Source: Ascaphus truei
Lineage: Eukaryota; Chordata; Amphibia; Anura; Ascaphidae
Direction: 5' to 3'
Length of the DNA: 64,000 nt
NCBI GenBank assembly: GCA_036426205.1
Contig: CM071587.1
Location: forward strand, 124,001 to 188,000
This document shows, piece after piece, positions 11,990 to 22,599 of the stretch. A model generated the notes under the pieces. That model saw only the letters and a list, made by a program, of their open reading frames with translations, was not told the DNA's origin and ran no database searches. Position 1 is the stretch's first letter, and each line of letters begins with the position of its first letter. Made by a program: the position numbers and the translations under genes.

Positions 11990-12955
11990 ACTAAATCTGA
12001 TCCTTCTTGCTATTCACACGGATCCTAAACCCTTCGCTTAAACCAGCAGTAGGAGTAGCTGGGCTGATTAAAGACCCTATTGGGATAAAAGAGCAGAAAA
12101 GGTTGCCAATTGGCGATGATTTATTGGTGTCGACTGCACTCGCGTCCAACAACTTAGCAATGACGCCTAGCACCGCCTCCGTTGATGCCACCAAGCGCTG
12201 GTCATAGTCGCAACCACCCTTCCTAAGTGAAAGAGACGAGGCGACTTCTGAGGGATCACTTCCCCAATTAACTACCAGCCAGGATAACAAATGCCCTTGA
12301 CCCATTGCGAAAGGTGTGGGAAAAAACCTCTTTTCTAAACCCTCCTTACGCTTCCCCCGTCTTTGAGGACGCAGCCAAACGCCTCCCGTAGCCTGGGAGA
12401 CAGAGATAATCTATACTACGTATCCCCGGCACGTCAGTCTTGTCCTTCACCTCTTTCAGCAAGTGCACGCCACGGAGCTAGGTCTGGATGTATAAGAGAC
12501 TTATATGACCGTCGGGGCATCTCTTATCCTTGGCTAGCTCCTCTGAGCGGATGCCGACTGAGGAACGAGGTAAGCGTGGGAGTGGTTGATTCCGCTGCAC
12601 CGGTTTGCCCGCGGGGCCCCTAGAGGTTGTTGTTACCGCTTGCGGGGGACCCCGGAATTGCCGTGTGGTACTATAGGCGTTCTTCGCTGGCGCCGCCCCT
12701 CACATGCCGGCGCTACGACTTGTCGCTATAGTCTGAAGGCTATCGCCGCTGCTGGACGATTAGCGTTGCTAGAACGGGCTGGGTATCGCTCGGGGAATGA
12801 CAGGGTCGTGTTGTTAGGAAGACTCTGGTCACTCGATTGCGAGTGTCGTCATAACCATGTACTTCCGCAATTGCCGACGCCCTTAAACACCCTGCGTCAA
12901 GGTGCGCCACTAGCGGGGATAGGGCCTGCCTTAATCCCACGATGCTGCGCTCCAC
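11990..12955 (-). pseudogene. Gag-like region of the YR retroelement, unit A
   Basis: Minus-strand frames include DPSEVASSLSLRKG, RLVASTEAVLGVIAKLLDAS and PIGNLFCSFIPIGSLISPA. Corresponding stretches exist in unit B with different frameshifts. The position, upstream of RNase H, and alanine/serine-rich composition suggest the first ORF (gag). I recognise no zinc knuckle. Confidence 0.5.
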
Positions 12956-13799
12956 TTTATTAGATTATGATGATGAAACTCCAATCCCATTCTATACGAG
13001 GAGAAGATCCTAGCGAGGTGAGGGGGGAGGGGGACTTGCCCCCTTGGCATGGGCTTTCCCTTCGGCCTAATTGTGCTGGAGGGATTGCTGGACAGTCAGG
13101 TGGGCTGAAGAGGGACCCCCTCCCCCCCCACTTGGAACAGGTACCCACATATAAACAGACAAGTAATGACAGACTCAGATTTGGAGGTATAAAGGCAGCG
13201 GCTTTGTTATTAACAATCATAATACTGAGTAAGCGCTAGTCCAAGGCCGAGAGGGGTCAGAGGGTCAGCCAGGCCTTGGCCTGCTGCCCCCGTACCCGGC
13301 CGAACCCACTAAAGAGCCGGTTGTGGTTCGCGAGTGGGGTACCGGGGTCCAAGTCGCTGCCCCACCATCCGCTCTCAACGCGACGCCGCCCGAGACACTG
13401 AAAAAAAAAAAAACAAAAAGACAGCACTTACCACCACCCGACTGCCGACCAATCACGGTTATTTAAAACTCTCCAATGACGTGTGCGCCAACAACCGTAG
13501 GACCTTCTCAACCCCTCCTGCCAAATATGTGAACAGTCGCCCCTATCTCCGAAAGTGTGTGCCGTCAGGACGGAGAAAGGCCGATTGACTTGTAGTCGGA
13601 CTCCGGATGGGTGATCTGTATCCCCCACACTGCGTCACGAACTTTCCCGCCATCTTGTTCAATATTGACCCTCGTCAGTCGATGGCCAGGTGCCTCGCAC
13701 CCTCAAACTATCCTGCCCACTCAGTCCTAACCCAACAATCGGTACTCCTGCACACAGCGTTTTGAAAGCCCCGAGTCTTGCACCATGGTGGTATAAGCG

Positions 13800-14260
13800 T
13801 CTGTGAGGCCTAAGGGGGATGAGTGGGTTTATCGAAGCACGAAATCTCAGATATGCGGCCCTGGTTATAGGACCGGTTATATGTTAGACTTCCATCGCCT
13901 ATCTTTGTTATAGCAGCTACTGACAGCCCGGCGTGGTGCCTGGTTTGCCGCCTCAATTCGTATGAATGGTCCGCTATTGTGCCTCGTCGAGACCCTGGTG
14001 TCTTAGGCACATGCGGAAAAAACCGCCAGACTGGAATCTAGATAACGGTACCCGTCTGCTAAGGAGCAGGGGGCCTGACCGTCGGCTGCATGCAAGTATT
14101 CCCTGAGGTGCTCATTGGCAAAAATTGGCCTGGAGCCCGTCCTCAACTGCATCCTCCCTCGCCTTTGCGCGAAGTGCAGCCAGCTTCCCAGGTCGCAGTG
14201 TGCGAAGGCCAAAGCCAAACGTCAGCGAAAAAGTTCGGCCTGGAACATGACAGGCACACA
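13800..14260 (-). pseudogene. Tyrosine recombinase remnant, unit B
   Basis: Carries the same pieces as unit A in different broken frames: SWLHFAQRRGRMQL, a LADGYR segment, HHAGLSVAAITKIGDG and RSYNQ near the end. Because frameshift positions differ from unit A, many may be sequencing errors rather than real decay. Confidence 0.7.
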
Positions 14261-14439
14261 TTCGCTGTGGCCTGCATTAAAACCCCTCTAATATCGTGCG
14301 TCACTGGCCTTCTGTCTGGCATTTGAACTAAACACAGCTTGCCTTAATGGACGTCGGGGGCCGATCACAAGGTCCTGAGGGCAGGGATTGATGAGATTGG
14401 GTACCACATAGGGGGAGTCCATTCGAGAACAGCGGCCAT

Positions 14440-14870
14440 ACTATAAACCCGGGATAAGGTTCTCGCAATGTTAGTCGCCACACCCGGGAATGCCAAGCTT
14501 GAACGCAATGTAATCCCTTGCAACATGTCCAGTACGAAACTGTGCCCAGAACGGACAGCACCGGCGGGGAGGGTGAGCCGAAATTGTTCACGGTTCCACC
14601 TACCCCAATTTTGTGCTGTCCAAAAATTTCTTGATTATTCTCGGAATAACGTGACCCCGCATGCGCTGCGACGAAGCAAGGGAAATAATTTCTTCAAGAA
14701 CGCGCAAGGTTTTAATGAGTGCTCTCACCGCCAGTGGGGAGTGCCACTGCTCTCGCGACACTGCCCAGTTTTTTATAAGTAGGCCGGCACAACCGACTGA
14801 CCCTGAAATCGTCTGTAAACACTGTAATTCGTTGTGCTGTTGGCCCGGCCACGGGGGGGGGCTCGCCACA
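14440..14870 (-). pseudogene. RNase H remnant, unit B
   Basis: Minus-strand pieces HNELQCLQTISGSVGC (TDxSG region with a local frame error), KNWAVSREQWHSPLAV, ALIKTLRVLEEIISLAS and RMRGHVIPRI. Together with unit A these outline a complete RNase H domain. Confidence 0.65.
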
Positions 14871-15079
14871 ACGTTTGCCGTTATAGCTTTTTAACAACAC
14901 GGCGCCAAACACGACCGGAAGCCTTGTCGGATTGTGCGGGGGGACGGGCATGGGTCGTATCGACCCCGAACGTTGCTGCGGAGAGGAGCCGGCCGAACAC
15001 CCTTCCTGCCGACATTACAGCTTCGCTGCGAATACTAAGTGCCTGCGCGGCCTGGAAGTCTCAATGAGGTTCTTGAGGG

Positions 15080-15990
15080 CTATGAATTCCGCGGAGAGCA
15101 TGCTAGGGGGACCAGCTTCTCCAGCAGGGAGCCTGCGACGCAAGTGTGTGGTACACCCGACTTAAATCTGATCTTCTTGATATTCACAACGGATCCTAAA
15201 CCCTTCCTTAAACCCAGGAGAGAGCTGGGCTGATTAAGCCTATTGGGATACCTTGTAGGCAAAAAGGTTTGCCAAATTGGCGATATTTATTGGTGTACCG
15301 ACTGCACTCGCGCCAAAACTTAGCAGCGCCTAGCCCGCCTCGTGATGCCCAAGCGCTGGTCATAGTCCACCACCCGTTCCTAAGTGAAGAGTCGAGGCGA
15401 CCTATCGGGGATCCTCCTCCCAATTACTACCAGCCAGGATAACAAATGCCCTTCGACCCATTGCGAAAGGTGTGGGAAAAACCTCTTCTAAACCATCATT
15501 AGCTTTCCCCCGTCTTTGAGACGCAGCCAAACGCCTACCGTAGCCTGGTAGACAGAGATAATATATCTACGTATCCCCGGCACACGTAGTCTTGTCCTTC
15601 ACCTCTTTCAGCAATTGTGCAACCCACTGAGCTAGGTCTGGATGTATAAGAGACCTTCTATGACCGGTCGGGCATCTCTTATCCTTGGCTAGCTCATCTG
15701 AGCGGGATGCCGCTGAGGAACGAGGAAGCGTGGGGTGGTTGATTCCGCTGCACCGGGTTTGCCCACGGCCGGCCCCTTAGAGGGTTGTTGTTACCGTCTT
15801 GCGGGGGACCCGCGGACCTGCCGTGCTGGTACTCATAGGCGTTGTTCGCTGGGCCGCCGCCCCCAATGCCGGCGCTACGACTTTCGCTATACAGAAGGCT
15901 ATCGCCGCTGCTGGACAGATTAGCGTTGCTAGAAGCGGCTGAGGCTATCGCTTCACGAGAAGCTGTGAGGGGACGAGGCAACTCGACTTC
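15080..15990 (-). pseudogene. Gag-like region, unit B
   Basis: The clearest frame is at 15,694-15,981: SNANLSSSGDSLLYSE, SAGIGGGGPANNAYEY and RPWANPVQRNQPP. Low-complexity and otherwise unrecognised; called gag-like by position only. Confidence 0.45.
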
Positions 15991-16099
15991 GGTGTCGTCA
16001 TAACTCAGTGACTTCTCCGCAATTGCCGACGCCCTTAAACATCTGCGTCAAGGTGGCGCCACTAGCGGGGATAGGGCCTGCCTTATATCCCACGATGAT

Positions 16100-16690
16100 G
16101 CCTCAATGAGTGCGCACCAGACACCGGGGGACTGTTAGTACCATAAATTGAGGGGGAGAGAGCAAACCGGATAGGATCTGCGGGGGGGACTACCGTGCTA
16201 CTCTTAGTAGTTTGCGATGGGAAGCTACCTATTTGACCGCTTTTCGCCATGCTGAGGGGTTGACCCGGGGGGCGTTTGACGGCACCTATCGGGAAGCGTG
16301 GATTGCCACTCATACCCACTGTCTATGTAGCGAGGTTCTCCCCGTGTTGGTGACAGTTGCTGTCGAAGACCAATATTCCAAACCTGGTGTGGTGATGATG
16401 GGAATACGCCGCAGCGCCTGCTGCTGAGAAGAACGGGGCAAGGAACGAAGCGCCCTGCAATGTGGACAGGAAACGGTGGGAGGGCACCTTATTGAAATTG
16501 GGTCCCGCCCTGCTTCGGACTTATGCACGGCCAGCGCCGGGTGTGGTCCCTATCCGTTTCCTGCCTGCCGCAGGCGCATACTTGAAACCTCCTGTTGACC
16601 AGCCCCTTGGCACCGATTTGATTGGGGTCGCAGCCCGCTTGCGGACGTATGCCAGCCATTGCGGGTGTCCATTACGTCCGTTCTGCCGCA
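16100..16690. other. No recognisable feature
   Basis: Sequence between the retroelement array and the next minisatellite. Short frames without motifs. Confidence 0.4.
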
Positions 16691-16699
16691 TGGCGATAT

Positions 16700-18030
16700 G
16701 TGTGCCCATATACACACGCGCGCATTAGGATGTTGCCCATAAAAACACGCGCGCATTTGGTTGCCCATATACACCGAGCGCATTACGTTGCCCATAAACA
16801 CGCGCGAATCTATGTGTTACCCATATAACACGTGCGCATTTACGTGTCCAGAAACACGCGCGGGCAATTCTACGTGCCCGCCATGCGGGGGTCCATTCAG
16901 TTCCTTGTCCTGGCATGGGCCCATAAGGCCCATTACACACGCGCGCATATACGTGGGCCCCTACACACGCGCGCATCTCCGTGTTGCCAACACACAAGCG
17001 AGCATCTACTGTGGCCCCCACACACACGCGAGAAGATACGGGCAGGAAAAAAATACAAACAGAGAAGCAGAGCAAGAACCGAGACAATAAACAAGCGAGC
17101 ATGAAGAGGGGACGATGAGAATCTAAGCGGGGCCCATATAAGCCGCGCGCGCGATTACGGTGACCATATACCAAACGCGTGCATACGTGTGCCAATACAC
17201 CCGCGCGCATTTACGTGGGCCCATATTACACAGCGGAAATATAACGTGTGCTCATATACGCCCGCGCGGCCCTTACGGTGCCCATTATACACGCGGCATT
17301 ACGTGTTGCCCATCACCACATGCGCGCTAGTGTTGCCCATAATAAACACGCGCGCATTACGCTTGTGTGGGCCAATATAAAACACGCGCGCATTCACGTG
17401 TGACCTATACACACGCGGATCTACGTGTGCCCATATACACACGCGCGCGTATACGTGTTGCCATATACTGCGCATTACTGTGCCCAATACCCAAGTGACG
17501 CCTTTACTGGGGCCCTATACGACTCGCGCATTTACGTGTGGCCCTATACACAAGCGCGCATTTAGTGTGCCCATATACGCACACGCGTCATTTACTCCTG
17601 GCCATAGAACACGCGGAAATTTACGGTTGTTGCCCATATGCCACACGCGCATTTAGTGTGCCCCAGAGACACACGCGATTATGGTGCCCCAAACATAGGA
17701 CACGGCGTTTAGAGTGCCATACAGCACGGCACGAATCTGCCTGCGCGTGCCCAATATACCACACGCATGCACTTCCGTGACCACATACACAGCGCATTAC
17801 CCGCTGCCACATATATGCACTGAGCATTACCTGTGCTATACGCACGACGCATTACCTATACGCCAGCACGAATCTACGCGTGCCCATAACACACAAAGAT
17901 GATCTACTCTGTGCCGTTCTAAACGCGCTCGTTAAGTGTGCCCACGACACCAGCGGCATTTACATGTGCCCAAACACAACGCGGCATATTGACGTGTGCC
18001 CATAACACCGCGCGAATTTTACCAGCGCTC
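16700..18030. repeat. Minisatellite, ~30-bp unit (ACACGCGCGCATTTACGTGT)
   Basis: About 40 degenerate copies of 'tacacacgcgcgcatttacgtgtgcccata'. Each unit contains an alternating purine-pyrimidine run (ACACGCGCGCAT, TACGTGTG). Heavy one-base indel noise. A small non-repeat insert lies at about 17,040-17,120. Confidence 0.92.
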
Positions 18031-18059
18031 AGCGCCTGGATGGGGCGACTCATTACTCA

Positions 18060-18790
18060 GGGGCCGCACGTCATCGGCATGTGACGTGTTTTCGAACCTG
18101 TCACGCTAAAAGTGCCAGTGCGAGGAATAGGAAGTGGGAGTATTACCTGCACCATCCCTGGCCGGCGCGCGGAAAGGGGAAGTGGGGTTACCCCTCCGAT
18201 ACCAGGCAAGCCCGCTGAACCGGAAGTGGGGGACATAACGATACCAGGGCCCAGGCGCTGAACAGGAAAGTGGGGTTCCATCGAACCGGGGCCGGTCGCC
18301 TGAACGAAGTGGATTACCCCTCCGATCCAGGGCCATGCGTGAAAGGAAGTGGGATTACCCATCCCATACCAGGGCCATGCGCTGAAGGGAAGTGGTTTTT
18401 ACCACTACAATTAGCAGGGCAATGGGCCATGGCGAACGGGGAAGTGGGGTTACCCCATACAATAGCGGACATGTGGCTGAACAGGAAGTGGGGTTGCCAT
18501 ACAATAGTTAGGCTGGGCCATGTGCTGAACAGGAAGTGGGGTTGCCCATCAATAGAGGACATGTTGTGCTGAACAGGAAGTGGGGGGGACCATCCAATTA
18601 GCAGGGCAGTGCTGACTGAAACAGGAAGTGGGTTTGCCCAGACAACAATAGCAGGGGGCATGTGCGGACAGGAAATAGTGGGGTTTGCCCCTACAATTAG
18701 TAGAGGGGCATGTGCTGAAAACAGGAAGTGGGATTACCCCTACCATACCAGGGATGAGTGAACAGGAAGTGAGATTAAACCCCGACATGC
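18060..18790. repeat. Minisatellite, ~45-bp unit (GAACAGGAAGTGGGGTTACC)
   Basis: About 15 copies of 'gctgaacaggaagtggggttacccatacaatagcagggcatgt', noisy at the single-base level. Confidence 0.93.
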
Positions 18791-19640
18791 GTTGTATACC
18801 TGAAGCAGTATATACCACCGTATACCCCACATACTTTGGGATGTTAGTATGTAACGCTGTGGACCATACAGAAGATGCCTCCAAAGGAGTGTACACGCAC
18901 ACAGCATGGACACAAAAACGGCCGTAAGCACGCATGCAAATACGCCAATGGCCAACCCAGCAGTACCACGCTGTGTTATATTCAACCATATATTCGGAAC
19001 CCAGACTAACCTTGAATGCAGTATATAAACGTCCTTTGAAACCGCCAGATAATCGCGACTGCAGTCTAAAAACACTATATAGTTCAAATACCAGCGCATA
19101 CCGTAACGCAGTAGTAATATACGCCGCACGTCACTCGAATGCCGATATATACACCATATAATCCAAATACCGCACGCACCACGAATGCGGTACGTATATA
19201 ACCCTATTATACCCGGTAACCCTGTCACGTTTTTACCCTACAATACCTAACCCTTCCTTAAACTTTATAAAGTCGAATGCAGCATATATGCCCCATATAA
19301 TCCCATACAGCACCGTAACCCCTTGAATGCAGTATATACAATATATACGCCCTGTTAAACCAATTACAGCACATTGTTAAACCACGGAATATGCAGAATA
19401 GACCCACCCTATAATCCAAATATAGCCGTAGCCGTGGGAATGCCAAGATATATACACTATATACCCATGTAGCCCAATTGCCAAGAATGTTACCCTCGAA
19501 TGCGGTACTCTGACCATAGGATACAAACTAACGCACCGTTCCGGTAACCCACGAATGCAGATACATACACGATATTACACATGTAATCCAAGTTTGCAGC
19601 AAATTGTACTCGAAGTTGCAGCGGTTATGCCCTATACACC
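18790..19640. repeat. Minisatellite, ~60-bp unit (CGAATGCAGTATATACA)
   Basis: Imperfect copies of 'cgaatgcagtatatacaccatataatccaaatacagcac'. AT-rich, unlike its GC-rich neighbours. Confidence 0.85.
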
Positions 19641-20280
19641 GACCTACCGTGGGTACGCATTATAAACCACCTGGCGTCACCCTCTATGCCCCCATCCCCG
19701 CCCGTTATCACTACGAATGCGGGTGCCCGGACACCCCGCGGGATTCTCGCCCCCGGTGCTTCTCCCTTTCATTCCCCCTTTTGTTGTTTGCACGACCCGC
19801 AACATCTGAAGGTGGGAAAGGGCATAAGGTTGGGGGTCAGTCTTTTGTGGTGGTGTTAACGGGGGCGATGTACAGACGGCCTCCCCCAAAACGCCCCTGT
19901 GGTGGTGTAATAGACACCCCCAAGCGGCACTGGGCGGTTCCAATGTTTCAGCCCACATGGGATGTATCCTCCCAGGGACAGCTCGTCCCTGCGATGCTGC
20001 AGGAGGGAGGACAGAGTGACCCTGGACACGGGAGAGGGGAGAAGGAGGACGCTGAGGCTGCGCGAAGCTAACCCCCACCCTAGTGAAGATACAACATGCA
20101 AAACAATTACCATATACACACCCTATAATAAACAGGATACCACAAACCAAATACAGACTGTGGGGGGGGGGGCATTAGATAACTTATCCCGTGGACGGGG
20201 CGCCACTGGGGGGGGGGGGGGGGGGACCCGCACAGGTAAGAAACCGTGGGGGGGGCGGGGGGGGGGGGGGGGTGTTTTGT
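19640..20280. other. Non-repeat stretch with G-runs at its right end
   Basis: Ordinary sequence to about 20,150, then long G tracts (20,161-20,275). No gene recognised. Confidence 0.4.
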
Positions 20281-20289
20281 GCCTTACCC

Positions 20290-20620
20290 TCGCAACCCCA
20301 GCCCCACGGTGACCCCCTCCCGCACGCGACGCGGGCCAGCCACAGCAGGCTGAGGGAGTTGAGCCACGTGGCAGGGGGATCCCCAAAACAATAATGCGCG
20401 AAGGGGATCACCCCCTCCCGCCCGCGGCGGGCCAGCCACAGAGGCTGAGTGAGGGGGAGCCACGTGGCAGGGGGATCCCCCAAACATGAAAAATAATGAA
20501 CGTACGCAAGAGATCCCCAGATCACCGGAGGCCCCCCTCCCGCCCGCCGAGCGGGCCAGCACAGAGGCTGAGTGGGGGCGAGCCACGGGGCAGGGGATCC
20601 CCAAACAATGAAGAAAATAA
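20290..20620. repeat. Tandem repeat, ~110-bp unit, three copies
   Basis: Each copy carries CGGGCCAGCCACAGAGGCTG, a GAGCCACGTGGCAGGGG segment and ATCCCCAAACA. Confidence 0.85.
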
Positions 20621-20899
20621 TGCCATCGTGGCCTGGGCGTAAGTACGGCCCCCCCAAGTCCATGCTGGCGATTGCGATGGGAGGATGGGGAACGGGACCG
20701 CTAACCCTACGGGCTCCTCCCTCCATGCATCCACGCTCCCAGCAGATTCAAAAAATCGCGGCTAGAAGGAGGGCGGAGGGTCCGGATTGACCCATTTCGG
20801 GGCCTTACCTATTTACCGCAGGAGAGAGGGAAGTCCGATTTCATGCAGACGGGAGAAGACATGACAGATTCAGCGCCAGGGATGCCTATTTGAAGCCTC

Positions 20900-22560
20900 C
20901 ATTTGGCCTGCCCTTCCCACCCGCAGGGCGGCAAAGACGGGGACCAAGGAAGAGGACTCATTAGAGACGTGAGAGAGACTAGCGAGAGTGTGAGGTGTAG
21001 AGGGGGGGAGGAGGGGCTGGCCACGCCATGTTGCTTGGTCAGGGCTTCCCTCCTAATGGCGGGAGGGATGGGCGGTATGTCGCGCTACCCCGCTCTGTCC
21101 CCCCTAGGAGCGAACACACACGCCACCCGGGCAGGCGCGCCCGCCACCCACCAGAGCCCGGAGGCGCGGGCGCCAACCACCCCGACGCGCAGGCCACCAG
21201 GCCCGGGAGCGCGCGCACAGGCCGAGTCGCGCGCGCGACCCCAGCTGGGAGAGGGAGGTGCAGAGGCCCCCGTACAAAAACAAGGGCACGCGCGCACCGA
21301 ACCCCCCGGCGCCGCGGCGCGCCCCCCAGGCGCGCGCGCCCGCACCCAGCCCCCGGCGAGAGCGCCCGCCCAGAAGGCGCAGGCGACGCGCGAGCCCACC
21401 GGCGAGCGCGCGCGCCACACAGGCGAGGCACAGAGACCAGGCGAGGAGCACGCACCCGGAACAGAAGGAGCAGGCCGCGCGCGGGAAAAAACGGGGCTTC
21501 GTTACGAAAGCCATGAGGAGAGAGCGAGCAAACCAGGAGCAGCGAGCGAGACCCCAGGAGAGAGCACAAAGGAGCGAGACGAACACAAGGAGAGAGGGGA
21601 GGAACAACGAGAGAGCCTAACAGGCGAGAGCCACGCTGGGTACGCAGAGAGAGGAGAACAAGGCGCGAACGCAGAACGGCAGACGAAAGAGCGAAAGGCG
21701 AAGGAGAGTAGGGAGAAGAAGACAGCGGGAAGGCGCCGCGAAAAATTAAGAGGAAAGGGGAGGGGAAAAAAGAGGGGAGGGAGGAAAAAAAAAAGGCGGA
21801 GAGGCGGAGAGACCATATGGCGAGAGAGCAGAGAGAGGGGAAAGAAGAAAAAACAGGGGAGAGGGGCGGCACACACAAAGGGCTAGAGCGACCAAACCAA
21901 AGGAGGGGCGAGTACAAGGACCGAAGCGAACCCCAGGCGGGCGCGAAAAAACAAGGCGATAGTGGACCACCCAGGCGCTAGAGGCAACACCACAACACGG
22001 GAGAGGAGAGAGGAGACCCAGAGAAAACCAAAGGAGGGGTCAGCGGAAAAAAAAAAATGGGGGCGAGAGAAGAACCGAAACCTAGGAGAGAGAGCGGAAC
22101 AGAAAGGTAGAGACTAACAAAAGGAGATGAGGAGAGTAGAGACACAAACTAAAAAGAGGAGGGTAGAGAGAGAAAATGGGCAAAGGCGGAGAGACGGGAG
22201 CGAGGAGAAGAAAGAAAACAGGGACTGGAGAGAAAGAAAACAAAGGAGAGGGTCTGAGAGCAAAAAACAGGAGTAGAGAGAGAGCCCGGCAAGGAGTGGG
22301 GGGCGAGCGCCACGTGCGCGGATCGCAGAAAGGGGGGCGGGAGAGCGAAACGAAATGGAGCGAGGGAGAGGACACCAAGTCGGCGAGGTTCCATCACCAT
22401 TGTGAGCGCGCAAAAAGTAGGGGGGGCGGCAGAGCAAAACTATTTTTGATAATGAAACTCAAGAAGGGGAAAGTAGCCATGAGATGGAACAGGAGGGTCT
22501 GTGGGCTGGGGGGGGGGGTGGGGGAGGGGGGGGGGGGGGAATAAGGAAAGATAAGAGAAA
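20900..22560. repeat. Low-complexity block: GC-rich then purine-rich
   Basis: 21,100-21,480 is rich in CGCGCG and GCGCCC; 21,480-22,560 is almost all A and G on the plus strand (GAGAGAG, GGAAAA). The long charged or arginine-rich frames across it reflect composition. Degenerate simple repeats; no gene. Confidence 0.75.
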
Positions 22561-22599
22561 AAGGCGGGACGAGCGAAAACCAACTTTGTCCCCATTGCG

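Larger units (their letters stand above)
9881..13006 (-). mobile_element. DIRS/Ngaro-like tyrosine-recombinase retroelement, tandem unit A (~3.13 kb)
   Basis: One full unit, repeated head to tail at 13,007-16,095 with an offset of 3,126 bp. Reading on the minus strand, right to left: a gag-like region, RNase H, tyrosine recombinase, then a non-coding end. No reverse-transcriptase catalytic segment is recognisable, and the space between gag and RNase H is too short for one, so it looks internally deleted. Many single-base indels break the frames. RNase H followed by a tyrosine recombinase is the order of DIRS/Ngaro elements; the choice between those families is inference. Confidence 0.75.
13007..16095 (-). 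mobile_element. DIRS/Ngaro-like tyrosine-recombinase retroelement, tandem unit B
   Basis: Colinear with unit A from GATCCTAGCGAGGTGAGGGG at 13,007 to TCCCACGATGATGC near 16,095, where similarity stops. It contains recombinase (about 13,800-14,260), RNase H (about 14,440-14,870) and gag-like (about 15,080-15,990) parts on the minus strand. It adds an A-run near 13,401 and carries its own set of one-base indels. Confidence 0.75.

Noticed and set aside
20903..21886. 327-codon charged open frame, and a 292-codon frame on the opposite strand
   Set aside because: Both arise from GC-rich and purine-rich low-complexity DNA that lacks stops. There are no motifs and no codon-position signal.
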